Source: Haberlea rhodopensis (Eukaryota > Streptophyta > Magnoliopsida > Lamiales > Gesneriaceae). Taken from it: a stretch of 64,000 bases of DNA. A program made the translations under genes and the position numbers. The DNA is taken from NCBI GenBank assembly GCA_907163345.1, contig CAJQUN010000035.1, forward strand, positions 3,159,973 to 3,223,972, in the 5' to 3' direction. The notes below the pieces were generated by a model that was given only the letters and a program-made list of their open reading frames with translations, was not told the origin of the DNA and made no database searches. Below, in pieces: positions 11,645 to 22,196 of this stretch (positions within the stretch are counted from its first letter, which is position 1; each line of letters starts with the position of its first letter).

Positions 11645-12304
11645 TGTCACGCCCCGAGATCGGAGCGCGTGACACCGACTTTGATTCCAAAAATTAATTC
11701 AAAATCAACAAGCTTCGTAATACAGATCTATGATGAACCAGTCTATTTATTTCATTAAGAATAGTATTCGTCTTTACAACTGGAAATCAACTTGAATAGG
11801 CTGTTCATAAAGCACCTTAGCTCTAAACAAAATTACGGAAGCGTAATTGAAAGAATACAATTCTTGGAGTCACCTCAGTGTATTTCCACCCTAAAAGTGC
11901 TATTGTCCACCTTCATCGAACTCTTCTTTGTTCTTATCTGGGGAGGGGAGGTAAGGGTGAGTGTTTGGGAAAACACTCAGCAAGTATGAGCCAGTTGAAC
12001 ATGATAAAACATAAGTAAACGTATAAAGCTTTTCGAATAACTCTTTATCAAATACATTGTAAATCGATACACATACTCATAACTGCTCACAGTAGAGCCT
12101 TATCACATAAACACATAACACATAATCGCTTTTTGGGATCAAGAGGTGGCTCTCGTGTGCATAATAGTTTGCTCTTAAGGATCAAGATGTGGCTCCCATG
12201 CATGTGGGAGCATGCATGGGATAATGTCATGATTTTAGCAAGACAATGAATTACTCTCATTATTGGGAAATGCACTAGAATTTGCAAAATTTGGGGTCAT
12301 CACA
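11645..12304 (-). repeat. 5' LTR of the LARD-like element, internally deleted
   Basis: This 660-bp repeat is homologous to both ends of 6060-7452 but lacks about 750 bp from its middle. At the junction is a perfect 10-bp inverted repeat, CCCATGCATG (12195-12204) and CATGCATGGG (12211-12220), separated by 6 bp. Confidence 0.7.
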
Positions 12305-13019
12305 CTGAATGTTTGAGACCGGCCACCGCCCATCTCGTCGTCGGTAGTCTGAAACCCTATGTCATGCGATTTGGTGGATGTTGGGTTTTGAAACAAAAGT
12401 GAAAGCTGAAAATGTGAGTGAGAGAGATTAAGTGTGCTATTGTCTTTAACTTCAATTGGACTTAAGTGATTGAATTTTTTTTCCCTGACTATGATGAATT
12501 AAGTTTTATGAAAGTGTATCGGCTTGATTTTTTCCTAATTAAGAATTATTTAATTTCTTCAACGCTCAGATTGATTAATCCCTTGTATGGATGCTCCATT
12601 GGAACCTGTCATGAACCGGTCCAATCTTGCCCGGTAGCATCATACTATTCCCATTTGCTAAAAAAGTCACCATATGAGTTCCTCAGGAAAATAATGCATA
12701 ATAAAATTAAAGCATGTTTAGTAAAGTGAAGGAAAAAATATAGTTCATGATATTTAATGGCTAGAATACGTCCACTTAATGAGATAAATGCTTGATTATT
12801 ATCGTTTGAGGGCTAGAAATTGGGGAGCGGGGAGGCACGGTTACGATAAACTAAATGGATTTACAGTGCTTGCAGAAGGTAGGGTTTGTTGGGTTCTCTT
12901 TACCCACCCGATTAAAAAATTCAATGAGGTGTCTTTAGTAAAATCGACCATCAAATACAAATAATTCTTTACTCGATAACAATATCAAAAATCGATATAT
13001 TTTGTGTGTTTATACAATA
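12305..13019. other. Intergenic, no gene seen
   Basis: Only short ORFs are present. The stretch lies between the LARD-like element and the 3' end of the inositol oxygenase pseudogene. No promoter, RNA gene or repeat stands out. Confidence 0.5.
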
Positions 13020-14500
13020 TTATGTACGTACCAAGTACATATAGTCGTCGTGCCCCCAAGATATGAAACATTGTCAAGTCCACAGCCGTATTGGTAAATT
13101 CCTTTCTTAGTATTGCAAGAAGAGTAGTTAAAATCTTCATTGTTCTTGAAACACTGTCACACAAAAGGATATTTGCATTAACATAATTGTTTAAACAACA
13201 ACCTTTTTGGTATCATCATCCGCGATACTTAATGTGGACTAAAAAATATTTTTTTTGGGCAGTTATCCTCGTATCCAACATTGTGGATTCGCCCCTGAAT
13301 ATCACCTGCAAATGCATTGAACATATGATTAGTCAAATCCACATGATATATGGCAACCTAAACATTTGGCAATGAGATATAATTAATGCGACACTCACTA
13401 ACTAGGAAGAAGAAGAAGTACTTTGCCAAGATCTGCAGCCCAAAATAGAGGAGAAAAACTACTAATGATTAGAAGTTTTTTTTTCCTTGTAAACTTCAAT
13501 TTACTAGAAATGGTCTGATAATAAATCTACGAAATACCATTGCGATACAATGCTATATGAAATGAATAAAGGAATTAAATAAATGCCCAAGTTTGGTAAC
13601 AAAATGATCGTGCCAGCATGAATAAGTGCAGTCTAATGCAACCATTCTTGATTGGGGTAATATCTTTTCTGATGGCCTTCACGGTTTGCAGTAAATGCTG
13701 GCACATCCAAATCAGGATCACTCTCATCCACTGAATTTAACAGCTCGCAACATTCCCAGATACGTATCACCATCTTGTCGAGTTTCCCATATTCTTCCCT
13801 CAACTTCTTCACCTGCATTCATTATGAATAAAAAATTTCAGGCTTCACTCACAAATAAATCGACTGATTGGCTAATGTGTGAAGTCTGTACTCTGTAGAA
13901 TTCCTCTTATCTTCGAGTCGGTGACAATTTGGTCCACCGTGTATTGCTAATAGCAATTTACCTCACTTTGGTTTGTAAATAGATCGTAAATAAATACTTT
14001 ACCTCACGTGCTTGTAAATAGGCACTTGACGTCATTGTGGTTAGCAAAACATAACACAATGTCCCTCACATGGTGTGGGTACTTTGCATGTATTCACAAA
14101 TCACACGAGATGAACTGTTTATTTTCAAACCAAATGGGCGTAAATAGCGTGGAAAGCCACTAGGGATTTATGGCCAAAAAACCTCTATCTTCTGTCTCTC
14201 ACTTTTGGCATCATATAGACATATAACCTCACTTTTTTTAGGGCCATAAATTTCATATTAGAGTTCGAACTCAAAAAACCAACCTTTTAGATCGTAAAAC
14301 CTCTCAACTTATTAGTTACTCCAACAACAGATTCATCGGTTCCCAAACGAAGGAGAGAAATAACTAACCTAAATGAATGACCATACCAAATGCATTTATT
14401 ACTGGAGCATCAAACCCTCCTTCTGATTCCATTGTTAGAACTGGAAACCCTCCATCCATTGACATGTTCTTTCTCATCACATTGGATCTTCCTATCTTCG
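13020..14500 (-). pseudogene. MIOX: Inositol oxygenase (MIOX) pseudogene
   Basis: Three blocks in the correct order on the minus strand encode pieces of myo-inositol oxygenase, the cytosolic di-iron enzyme that converts myo-inositol to D-glucuronate. Block one (about 14366-14480) has DGGFPVLTMESEGGFDAP followed by INAFG, the conserved N-terminal segment, and ends near a GT donor. Block two starts at 13812 after a TGCAG acceptor, has LREEYGKLDKM, IWECCELLN and ESDPDLD, then reaches an in-frame stop right after EWLH (about 13633) while clear homology (TALIH) continues past it. Block three (about 13055-13150) has GIYQYGCGLDNV, then the HDDYMYL region shifted by one base, ending at a GTACGT donor-like site. 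The exon between blocks one and two was not found. The iron-binding HD region is damaged, so the copy cannot make an active enzyme. Confidence 0.8.
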
Positions 14501-14530
14501 CCTTGCAATTCATTTTTACATGCTTGTAAA

Positions 14531-14649
14531 CAGGGGCGGAGATGGGACTTGTAGGAACCGGGGGGCAAAAAATAAAGTTCACAAAAATTTAGGGAATTGT
14601 TTTTTTAAAGGGTGCACTTGTCCCCTGCCTGCCAGAGGCTCCGCCACTG
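14531..14649. mobile_element. 119-bp hAT MITE with perfect 8-bp TSD
   Basis: The ends are CAGGGGCGGAG and CTCCGCCACTG, the Tip100-type hAT terminal inverted repeat. The target duplication cttgtaaa (14523-14530 and 14650-14657) is perfect. The element is inserted just upstream of the first inositol oxygenase block. Confidence 0.88.
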
Positions 14650-14657
14650 CTTGTAAA

Positions 14658-15078
14658 TTATGTTAATTTCTAATGAAGTACACATCTTAATATAATCAAG
14701 TTCCAGTAAAAAGGTTTATTTAATATTTGAGATCTCAAGTTTATTATTCCGTTTGGGTTTTAATCATTCGATTTCGGTTTAATCCACGAATTTTCAAACT
14801 TGCAAATTACGAACCATATAATTGTTTGATTTAGGTTTTGGAATTGTATTGAATTTTTTGATGTAATATAATTTCAGTTTTCAATTTTGATTTCCATAAT
14901 AACGGTTTCATACTAATTTATTGGTTTTTTTTTATCAGATAACACGGATAATATTAAACCAAACCAAATGTACAATGATTACAACAGGCGTTCATAGAAA
15001 TAGACCAACAGACACCTAAACATAGACTCTGAAGAGTAGTGAAACAAGGTGTGTGATGGTAAAGAACTTCACAGCAGA
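14658..15078. other. AT-rich intergenic DNA
   Basis: No gene is visible. The segment runs up to the TATGC target duplication of the large Copia element. Confidence 0.5.
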
Positions 15079-15083
15079 TATGC

Positions 15084-16272
15084 TGTTAGTTCCGGACCTT
15101 ATCAATGAGATTTTAAAGATGACAAAACATATCAGACCGGATCGAGAGAAATCAGACTGACCAGAACGATCGCCCAAAACAGATCAAGCTGATAAGATGA
15201 CAAAGAATATCAGACCGGATCGAGGGTAATCAGACTGACCAGATCGATAGCTCAAAACAGAACAAGCTGATAAGGCATATTACTCATCAGACCGGATCGA
15301 TGGATTTCAGACTGACTAAATCGATGCTTCAGATCGATCTCAATCTCTATCAGATCAGAGCAGTCTAGGATACATAAAGAATGGCTCCTCAGTCCGAATC
15401 ATTAACAGCTATTTATTGTAGCATTTAATGTCGTAATTAATGCTACAAAGGACCAAAGACTGAAGATTGTCATAAAAAGGTAAGAAGACAAAGAAGAGCT
15501 TACCTGACAGTCGCCGAAAGTATGAACCAGAACGGCAAGTATCCTGAAGAAGAAGATTGTAGCCTACTCAGAGTTTAAGCAGAGTCAAAGTTGCACATTA
15601 AGAGAAATAATGTCGTTGGTACTTACAACTATAAAAGGATGCAACAAAAGGAATATTGAAGACTCTCGCTGATCAATTGAAAAATGCACAAGAAAGCAAA
15701 ACAGTACAAGCTTACAAGCTCAGAAGCTCTCGAGCTGAAATTATTCTTAAGCACGATTACTTTGTAACATTTGATCATTTAGGATCACTGTGCGCATCTT
15801 GTGTTTTCTGTGTTGAAAAATAGAAGTGAGAAACATATTGTAACTGTCAGACAGAGTGTGTCTGAGCAGATCGAGTGACTAGGAGTTTCAGACTGGTAGT
15901 GAGGTAAATCCAGCCTGGATCGGGTTTGTACAACATGATTGTATAAATCAAAGTCTTCTAGTATAAACCTTCTTTAATTGGAAGAAGGGGAGACGTAGAA
16001 GGATTACACCACCTTCGAACTTCCAGAAACATATCATGTGTATTATCTTTCTGCACTTGTTCTTTCATACTAGCCATCGAGCCGTTCTTACATATACAAG
16101 AACAGACCGTTCCGCACTTATACTTTCAGTGGTTTGTTCTGTACAAAAGTTAATTAAGAAACAGATTTCTTTCACTAATCCGAAAGAAAGAAATCACAAG
16201 GGATTAAATTTTACAAGGAGTGTTCATTCACCCCCCCCCCCCCCCTCTAAACACTCCGGACCGATCCTAACA
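15084..16272 (+). repeat. 5' LTR of the Sirevirus-like Copia
   Basis: The repeat starts TGTTAGTTCCGGAC and ends GATCCTAACA. It contains short repeats of the kind 'cagaccggatcgag' (about 15130-15310) and a run of C residues near 16231-16246. It ends directly before the primer binding site. Confidence 0.93.
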
Positions 16273-16274
16273 AG

Positions 16275-16286
16275 TGGTATCAGAGC
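16275..16286 (+). promoter_or_regulatory. Primer binding site (initiator-Met tRNA)
   Basis: TGGTATCAGAGC, perfectly complementary to the plant initiator-Met tRNA 3' end, lies two bases after the 5' LTR. Confidence 0.92.
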
Positions 16287-16321
16287 AGGCCATCTTAATC
16301 AGCACAAAGACACTTGAGCTG

Positions 16322-16664
16322 ATGGCATCTTTCAACAAAATTCCTATGTTCTCAAAAGAAGACTATGATGACTGGAGAATCAGAATGCAAGCTCATCTGG
16401 CAGCTCAGGATGACGATATGTGGTTCGTCATCACTGATGGACCAATGAAGATTCTGAAAGTCAATACAGCAGTCGCCATTACTGATGGTGAACCACAAAT
16501 GGTAGAAAAGGACAGATCCCTCTGGACGAATGAGGAAAGAAAGAAAGCAAATCTCGATAATGTGGCCAAAGACATCTTGTTCAAGACATTGGACAAGAAC
16601 ATGTTCAGCAAAATCAAAATGTGTTCTACTGCCAAAGAAATTTGGGAGAAGATAGCACAGCTAT
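16322..16664 (+). CDS. gag: Copia gag, N-terminal part (split by the Gypsy insertion)
   Basis: Gag starts at the ATG at 16322, 36 bp after the primer site; a longer reading from 16274 overlaps the primer site and is less likely. The N-terminal domain (residues 1-115) shows the Copia gag pattern, with FSKEDYDDWRIRMQAHL near residues 10-26 and a helix ending EIWEKIAQL. The frame is cut at base 1 of codon 115 by the nested element. The reading frame resumes without shift at 25386 if one copy of the GCTAT duplication is discounted. Gag forms the capsid-like particle in which reverse transcription occurs. Confidence 0.88.
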
Positions 16665-18605
16665 TGTGGGGTCCTCTTTACTTAATCCATTATGTATCAA
16701 GTTAACATACATATGTGAGTCTGAATTAAGTAATAACATGCACTAATTTAGATTATCTTACTAGTTAAGTTGTTACAAGGTTTACAAAACCCTAACCAAC
16801 TATACATCACATATACAAGTAACAACCTATTCCAAGATAACCCCTATGCAGTGGTTCCCCTCACAGCGGAAATCATGACTCACGCTCCCCACGTCTATGA
16901 GTCCCTACAGAAACATTCACACAATGAGTATAGATAACAATTATCTCAGTGCAATATCAAAACAATAACATCAATGATAAAGCATAATAAAATCATCTAA
17001 CGTGAATGTTCTGTATCATGCATCCACAAATGCACTATGTCATGACATGTCTCAACAAGCACCCTATTATCACGAGCCCCATATGATATGCCTATTCAGC
17101 TCAATATGTCAGTGGAACCACATCACATCTTCATATTAGCAGCACATATCATAGTACCATACTCATCTGTGATAATAGCCAGAGCATATACCCACACCAG
17201 GCGTATATCTCTCAAGCCAAAGCATATGTAGTATATCTATCGTGGCAACGATCCCTGCCAAAGCATATACCAATCCGGGCATATCTATCAAGGCAATGAT
17301 CTCACCAAAGCATATACACATATCTATCAAGGCATCCATCCCAATCATATGAAATCCATGTATGCACATGCATATGATACTACCAATCATATGACACAAA
17401 GATAACATAAATCATATGATATCAAAACCATAACATCATCATCACATAATATCTATACTTCGTACATCAACACGTACCTGTACCGCGACACAAACGATTT
17501 AAATTAGGCGTCCCTGTCTAATTGCCTCGTTGTCCCGTCCCTTGAGATGATGCTACAACAATGCAAACAATATAACATGTTATCATAGGCATTAAAATCA
17601 AATTCTACAAAAATATAACATTTTTCAACATTTTAACTCTGGCGATCGATCGCGACATTTCACCGATCGATCGCCAAACTGTTCTGCCTCCCTCGCGATC
17701 GATCGCCAAACCTCGCGATCGATCGCCAAAATGTTCTGTTGCTCGCGATCGATCGCCACATTTTCACCGATCGATCGCTACATGTATAAACCGCCTTAAA
17801 ATTTACTCTGTCTCGGCGATCGATCGCCACAAGGCTCGCGATCGATCGCCGATGTCCAGAAAGTTCAAAACATGGCGATTTTGAGCTTATCTTCCTAGCT
17901 CTTCTCCTACAACTCGAAATTCAACATTTAAACATGTTTCCAGCACTCTCTAGGAACATCTTAACATGATTCCAACATCATAGATTCCAATTCAAAGCAT
18001 AGAAACATGATATGATTCTTCACATGAACACTTGATATTTCACTTCACATATGCAACACCAATGACATATTTCAAGTGTAAAGTTAAGAATTCCTTACCA
18101 AGATGGTACACTTTCACTTCACACACCTTCCTAACTCAAGTCACAAGTCAATCCCAAGCTCAAACCACCAAGAACTTGAAAGAGATGAAGAGAAGCTTGT
18201 GTAGTGTTTTAGTAGGTGTAAAGTGAGAAACTATGTGATTCTCCTCCCTAAATCACTTGATATAAGATCATTAGCTTCCTAATCACTTGCTATCATCTCA
18301 TTTGGAGTGAATTACATGTTAAAGTAACATGTACATGTAAATGAAATCCAAATTCAAATTCACATGTTAATGCAACCTTAATGAAAGGCAAAGGCATATG
18401 AAATTCATATCAAATGCATACTATAATTCAAATCATTTCTTTGCACTACATTTTGTACATCATGTTTCATTCCTTGCCATATATCATTTCATACATGTAT
18501 TACTTCATTATTGGTTCCACCCGAACCCCCCATTAACATACCACCAATTGATATAATTACACCATAATCATATCATATGTGTATACAACAAATCGAGGCA
18601 TTATA
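16665..18605 (-). repeat. 3' LTR of the Gypsy element
   Basis: This 1941-bp LTR runs TGTGGGGTCC to CATTATA in plus orientation. Its last dinucleotide is TA where the other LTR has CA, a likely C-to-T change. It holds a degenerate repeat of about 55 bp (17170-17345, core agcatatac and atatctatcaaggca) and an array of GATCGATCGC palindromes. Confidence 0.93.
17641..17855. repeat. Array of GCGATCGATCGC palindromes in the 3' LTR
   Basis: Eight occurrences of GATCGATCG, most as GCGATCGATCGCC, are separated by 8-45 bp of non-repetitive sequence. The stretch is GC-rich within an AT-rich LTR. The same array occurs in the other LTR, and similar motifs occur in unrelated elements of this window. Confidence 0.85.
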
Positions 18606-18689
18606 ATTCTCCCCCACTCATTGAATTTCGTCCTCGAAATTGCATATACAGACAGAATACATGCATATGAGATATACAACTCAACAATC

Positions 18690-19469
18690 CTACGATATGA
18701 AAATAGGAAACATGATCATGTATGCAACAGTATCATAAAACTGTAAAATCATACCAGTAAACAAATCCGGATACCGTTGCATCATATGCTGCTCCGTCTC
18801 CCACGTTGTTTCTTCGACACCCCTTCTGTCCCACTGTGCTTTCACCATAGGAATCACTTTATTACGCAACCTGCGTTCAGCTCGATCCAAGATCAGAACC
18901 GGTCGTTCCTCATACGACACACCTGTATCCACCACCTCAGGTAACTGTAATACATGACTCGGATATGGTTCATACTTCCTCAACAGTGACACATGAAAGA
19001 CATTATGAATACTACTCAAAGCCGGTGGTAGTGCCAATCGATATGCTAACGTACCAATACGTTGCAATACCTCATACGGACCAACATACCGTGGAGACAA
19101 TTCTCCACGCTTACCAAACCGTACTACACCTTTAAAAGGTGAGATTTTTAAGAACACACGGTCACCAACTTGAAATTCAAGTGGTCTACGTCGCTTATTG
19201 GCATAAGCAGTCTGTCGATCTTGAGCAGCTTTCAGTTTCAATCGAATCATCTTTACTTTCTCTTCCATGTCATGAATCATATCCGGTCCATGTAAGGAAG
19301 ACTGATCCACATCATCCCAATACAATGGCGATCGACATCGTCGCCCATACAAAGCCTCAAATGGTGCCATCTGTATACTAGACTGATAACTATTGTTATA
19401 TGAAAATTCCACTAATGGCAACGACTCTTGCCAAGAGGTATCAAACTCTAATACACAGGCACGCAACAT
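18690..19469 (-). pseudogene. pol: Gypsy integrase C-terminal part after an amber codon
   Basis: This segment is in the same frame as the upstream pol ORF, beyond an in-frame TAG at 19512-19514. It contains the end of the integrase core (SWQESLPLVEFSYNNSYQSS, then FEALYGRRCRSPLYW), the GPYEVLQRIGTLAYRLALP and IHNVFHVSLLRKY segments of the GPY/F module, and a tail with RNKVIPMVKAQWDRRGVEE and TTWE that resembles a divergent chromodomain. Such tails direct integration to heterochromatin in chromoviruses (family knowledge). The stop lies where relatives have Gln, so CAG changed to TAG. Confidence 0.85.
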
Positions 19470-19511
19470 ATCCTCAAGCGTCTGTATCGTACGCTCTGTT
19501 TGTCCATCTGT

Positions 19512-22190
19512 CTAAGGATGATATGCTGTACTCAACCGCACTTCAGTTCCCAACGCTGTCTGTAACCCTTCCCAGAAATGAGAAGTAAATCTCGGATCCC
19601 TATCCGATACAATGGAAACTGGAATACCATGTAATCTCACTACATGTTGAATGTACAACTGTGCCATTTTCAGATATGTAAACGTCATACAAAATGGCAC
19701 ACAATGAGATACTTTGGTGAGTCGGTCAACAATCACCCAAATAGCATCGCAACCAGAAGACGTCCGTGGCAAATGAGTCACAAAATCCATCGTGATATGT
19801 TCCCATTTCCACTGAGGAATTTCCAAACTATGTAATTCACCTCCTGGTCTTTGTCTTTCCGCTTTCACTTGTTGACAGATCAAACATCGTTTCACAAAGC
19901 TCAATACATCATGTTTCATACGTTTCCACCAAAATTGTGTACGTAAATCATGATACATTTTCTTCCCTCCAGGATGTATATTGTATCTACTACAATGAGC
20001 ACGTTGTAGTAGTTCTTGGCGTAGTCCTAATGAAGCAGGTACTACCCAACAGTTTCTGTATTTCAAAGTTCCATCACTTGTAAGTACAAATTGAGATGTT
20101 TGTCCTTGACTTATCCTTTTCTTCCACTGTTGTACTTCATCATCAGTCAGTTGTGCCGTTCTGATTTTCTCAAAAATGTCGGGTTCAACCAACAATGTTG
20201 ATACCCGTACTGGCACTATTTCCATATCAAAATCATAACCCAAAGTACAACAAGAAGTCATCAAAGCAGATAAATGAATCATCTCATCAACCGTATGATG
20301 TACCTTTCGACTCAAAGCATCTGCTGTAAGATTAGCCTTTCCTGGATGATATTCAATCTCACAATCATAATCTTTCAACAGATCCATCCATCTCCTTTGT
20401 CTCATATTCAACTCCGCTTGAGTGAATAGAAATTTTAGACTCTTATGATCTGTGTATATGGTAAACGACGTACCATATAAATAATGTCGCCATATCTTCA
20501 ATGCAAAGACAATGGCAGCCAATTCCAGATCATGTATTGGATATCGCATTTCATGTGGCTTTAACTGTCGTGATGCATAAGCTACTACATGTTTGTCCTG
20601 CATCAATACACAACCTAAACCAAGTAAAGATACATCAGTATATAATGCAAACCTGTCATGCTCCGATGGAATGATCAAAACTGGAGCTGTAGTCAATCGA
20701 TGTTTCAATTCCTGAAAACTACGCTCACAAGCCTCTGACCATTGAAATGATACTCCCTTCTGTGTCAAATGTGTCAATGGTTTGGCAATTGCTGAAAATC
20801 CTTCAACAAACCGTCTATAATATCCAGCCAAACCCAAGAAACTACGAATCTCTGGCACAGAAGTAGGTGCTGACCAATTCAACACTGCTTCCACTTTCTT
20901 TGGATCAACTGAGATACCTTCTTCTGATATTACATGTCCCAAAAAGCCGACACTAGTCAACCAAAACTCACACTTACTGAGTTTGGCATACAACTGATGT
21001 GTCCTCAACAATTGCAATACCATATGCAAATGTTGAACATGTTCTGCATCACTCCGTGAATAGATCAGTATATCATCGATAAAGACAATGACAAATCGAT
21101 CAAGGTATTCCTGGAAAACCCGATTCATTAAACTCATAAAGACAGCAGGAGCATTGGTTACTCCAAATGGCATTACCAGAAACTCATAATGTCCATAACG
21201 AGTTCTGAATGCTGTCTTCTGTATATCTCCTTCCCTAACACGTATTTGATGATATCCTGACCTCAAATCAATCTTAGAATAAATCTTTGATCCCTGCAAC
21301 TGATCAAACAAATCATCAATACGCGGAAGAGGATATTTATTCTTTATTGTTACATTGTTCAATTGTCGATAGTCAATACACAATCGCATTGTCCCATCCT
21401 TCTTCTTAACAAATAAAACCGGAGCACCCCAAGGCGATACACTAGGACGTATGTACCCCTTGTCCAATAAATCTTGCAATTGAGTTTTCAACTCTTTCAA
21501 TTCAGTTGGTGCCATCCGATAAGGAGCCCGTGAAATTGCAGAAGTACCCGGTATTAAATCAATACCAAATTCCACTTCTCGACTCGGTGGGAATCCAGGT
21601 ATCTCATCTGGAAACACATCCGCATATTCTGCAACCACTGGTATCTTTTCCACTTTCCTTTCTCTTTTTGGTTCAATTATCTCCAGGGCATAAATCAAAT
21701 AACCCGCATGTCCACGTTCTAACAAACGCGACATTCGGATTGCTGATATCAAAGGAATCCTTGCCCTCGATCCTTGGCCATAGAAGAACCATTGATTTCC
21801 AGTATCAGACTGAAATCTCACTATCTTCTGACTACAATCTACAACAGACTGATATTTACTCAACACATCAATTCCAAGGATGCAATCAAAATCTGACATG
21901 TCTAACACAATCAAATCAGCCTGTAGCCCAAACTCAGTCTCAAACTGAATAGCACAATCAGACACACTCTGACAAGTCATCACAGTAATTCCCATGGGTG
22001 TCGAAACATAAAGAGGCATCAACAGTGGAGACGAGCATATATGATACCGATCAATAAATGCTTGTGCGATAAAAGAATGTGATGCACCAGTATCAATCAA
22101 CAGTAAAGCAGGATAAGTAAACAAAGTACACTTACCCGCTATCACATCATCAGGAGCTGCCTCTGCTTCCTCCCTGTTCAGTGCATACAC
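19512..22190 (-). CDS. pol: Gypsy pol: protease, reverse transcriptase, RNase H, integrase (N part)
   Basis: The segment is 892 codons in the same frame as gag; the first listed codon is GTG, so translation must come from the upstream gag frame. The aspartic protease DTGASHSF is at residues 33-40. Reverse transcriptase follows, with CIDYRQLNNVTIKNKYPLP, SKIDLRSGYHQIRV and the catalytic FIDDILIYS. RNase H has LYTDVSLLGLGCVL and IYTDHKSLKFLF. Integrase has the zinc-binding HPG...CLICQQVK region and the first catalytic Asp in MDFVTHLPRTS. It ends at an amber codon inside the integrase core just after YHP. The reverse transcriptase itself looks intact. It makes DNA from the element RNA inside particles. 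Confidence 0.93.
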   Translation of the reverse strand: MYALNREEAEAAPDDVIAGKCTLFTYPALLLIDTGASHSFIAQAFIDRYHICSSPLLMPLYVSTPMGITVMTCQSVSDCAIQFETEFGLQADLIVLDMSDFDCILGIDVLSKYQSVVDCSQKIVRFQSDTGNQWFFYGQGSRARIPLISAIRMSRLLERGHAGYLIYALEIIEPKRERKVEKIPVVAEYADVFPDEIPGFPPSREVEFGIDLIPGTSAISRAPYRMAPTELKELKTQLQDLLDKGYIRPSVSPWGAPVLFVKKKDGTMRLCIDYRQLNNVTIKNKYPLPRIDDLFDQLQGSKIYSKIDLRSGYHQIRVREGDIQKTAFRTRYGHYEFLVMPFGVTNAPAVFMSLMNRVFQEYLDRFVIVFIDDILIYSRSDAEHVQHLHMVLQLLRTHQLYAKLSKCEFWLTSVGFLGHVISEEGISVDPKKVEAVLNWSAPTSVPEIRSFLGLAGYYRRFVEGFSAIAKPLTHLTQKGVSFQWSEACERSFQELKHRLTTAPVLIIPSEHDRFALYTDVSLLGLGCVLMQDKHVVAYASRQLKPHEMRYPIHDLELAAIVFALKIWRHYLYGTSFTIYTDHKSLKFLFTQAELNMRQRRWMDLLKDYDCEIEYHPGKANLTADALSRKVHHTVDEMIHLSALMTSCCTLGYDFDMEIVPVRVSTLLVEPDIFEKIRTAQLTDDEVQQWKKRISQGQTSQFVLTSDGTLKYRNCWVVPASLGLRQELLQRAHCSRYNIHPGGKKMYHDLRTQFWWKRMKHDVLSFVKRCLICQQVKAERQRPGGELHSLEIPQWKWEHITMDFVTHLPRTSSGCDAIWVIVDRLTKVSHCVPFCMTFTYLKMAQLYIQHVVRLHGIPVSIVSDRDPRFTSHFWEGLQTALGTEVRLSTAYHP

Positions 22191-22196
22191 CTGAGC

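Larger units (their letters stand above)
6060..12304 (-). mobile_element. Non-autonomous Gypsy-like LTR element without pol (LARD-like)
   Basis: Two related terminal repeats start TGTCACGCCCCGAGA and end GGGGTCATCACA. The element reads on the minus strand: a degraded initiator-Met primer site (11627-11638) borders the right repeat, and a purine-rich tract (reverse complement of ccccaccctt) borders the left one. The roughly 4.2-kb interior has no reverse transcriptase, integrase or protease signature, only short ORFs, and is interrupted by a solo LTR. The five bases outside the two ends (ctatg and ctgaa) do not match, so either the target duplication has decayed or the copy is recombinant. LARD, meaning a large retrotransposon derivative mobilised in trans, is an inference. 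Confidence 0.65.

Noticed and set aside
17641..17855. CRISPR-like array of short repeats and spacers
   Set aside because: The repeats are 12-13 bp palindromes in a plant LTR, spacing is irregular and there are no cas genes; it duplicates exactly with the other LTR.
21506..21952. 148-aa plus-strand ORF in the Gypsy element
   Set aside because: Antisense to the well-supported protease/RT region; no domain.
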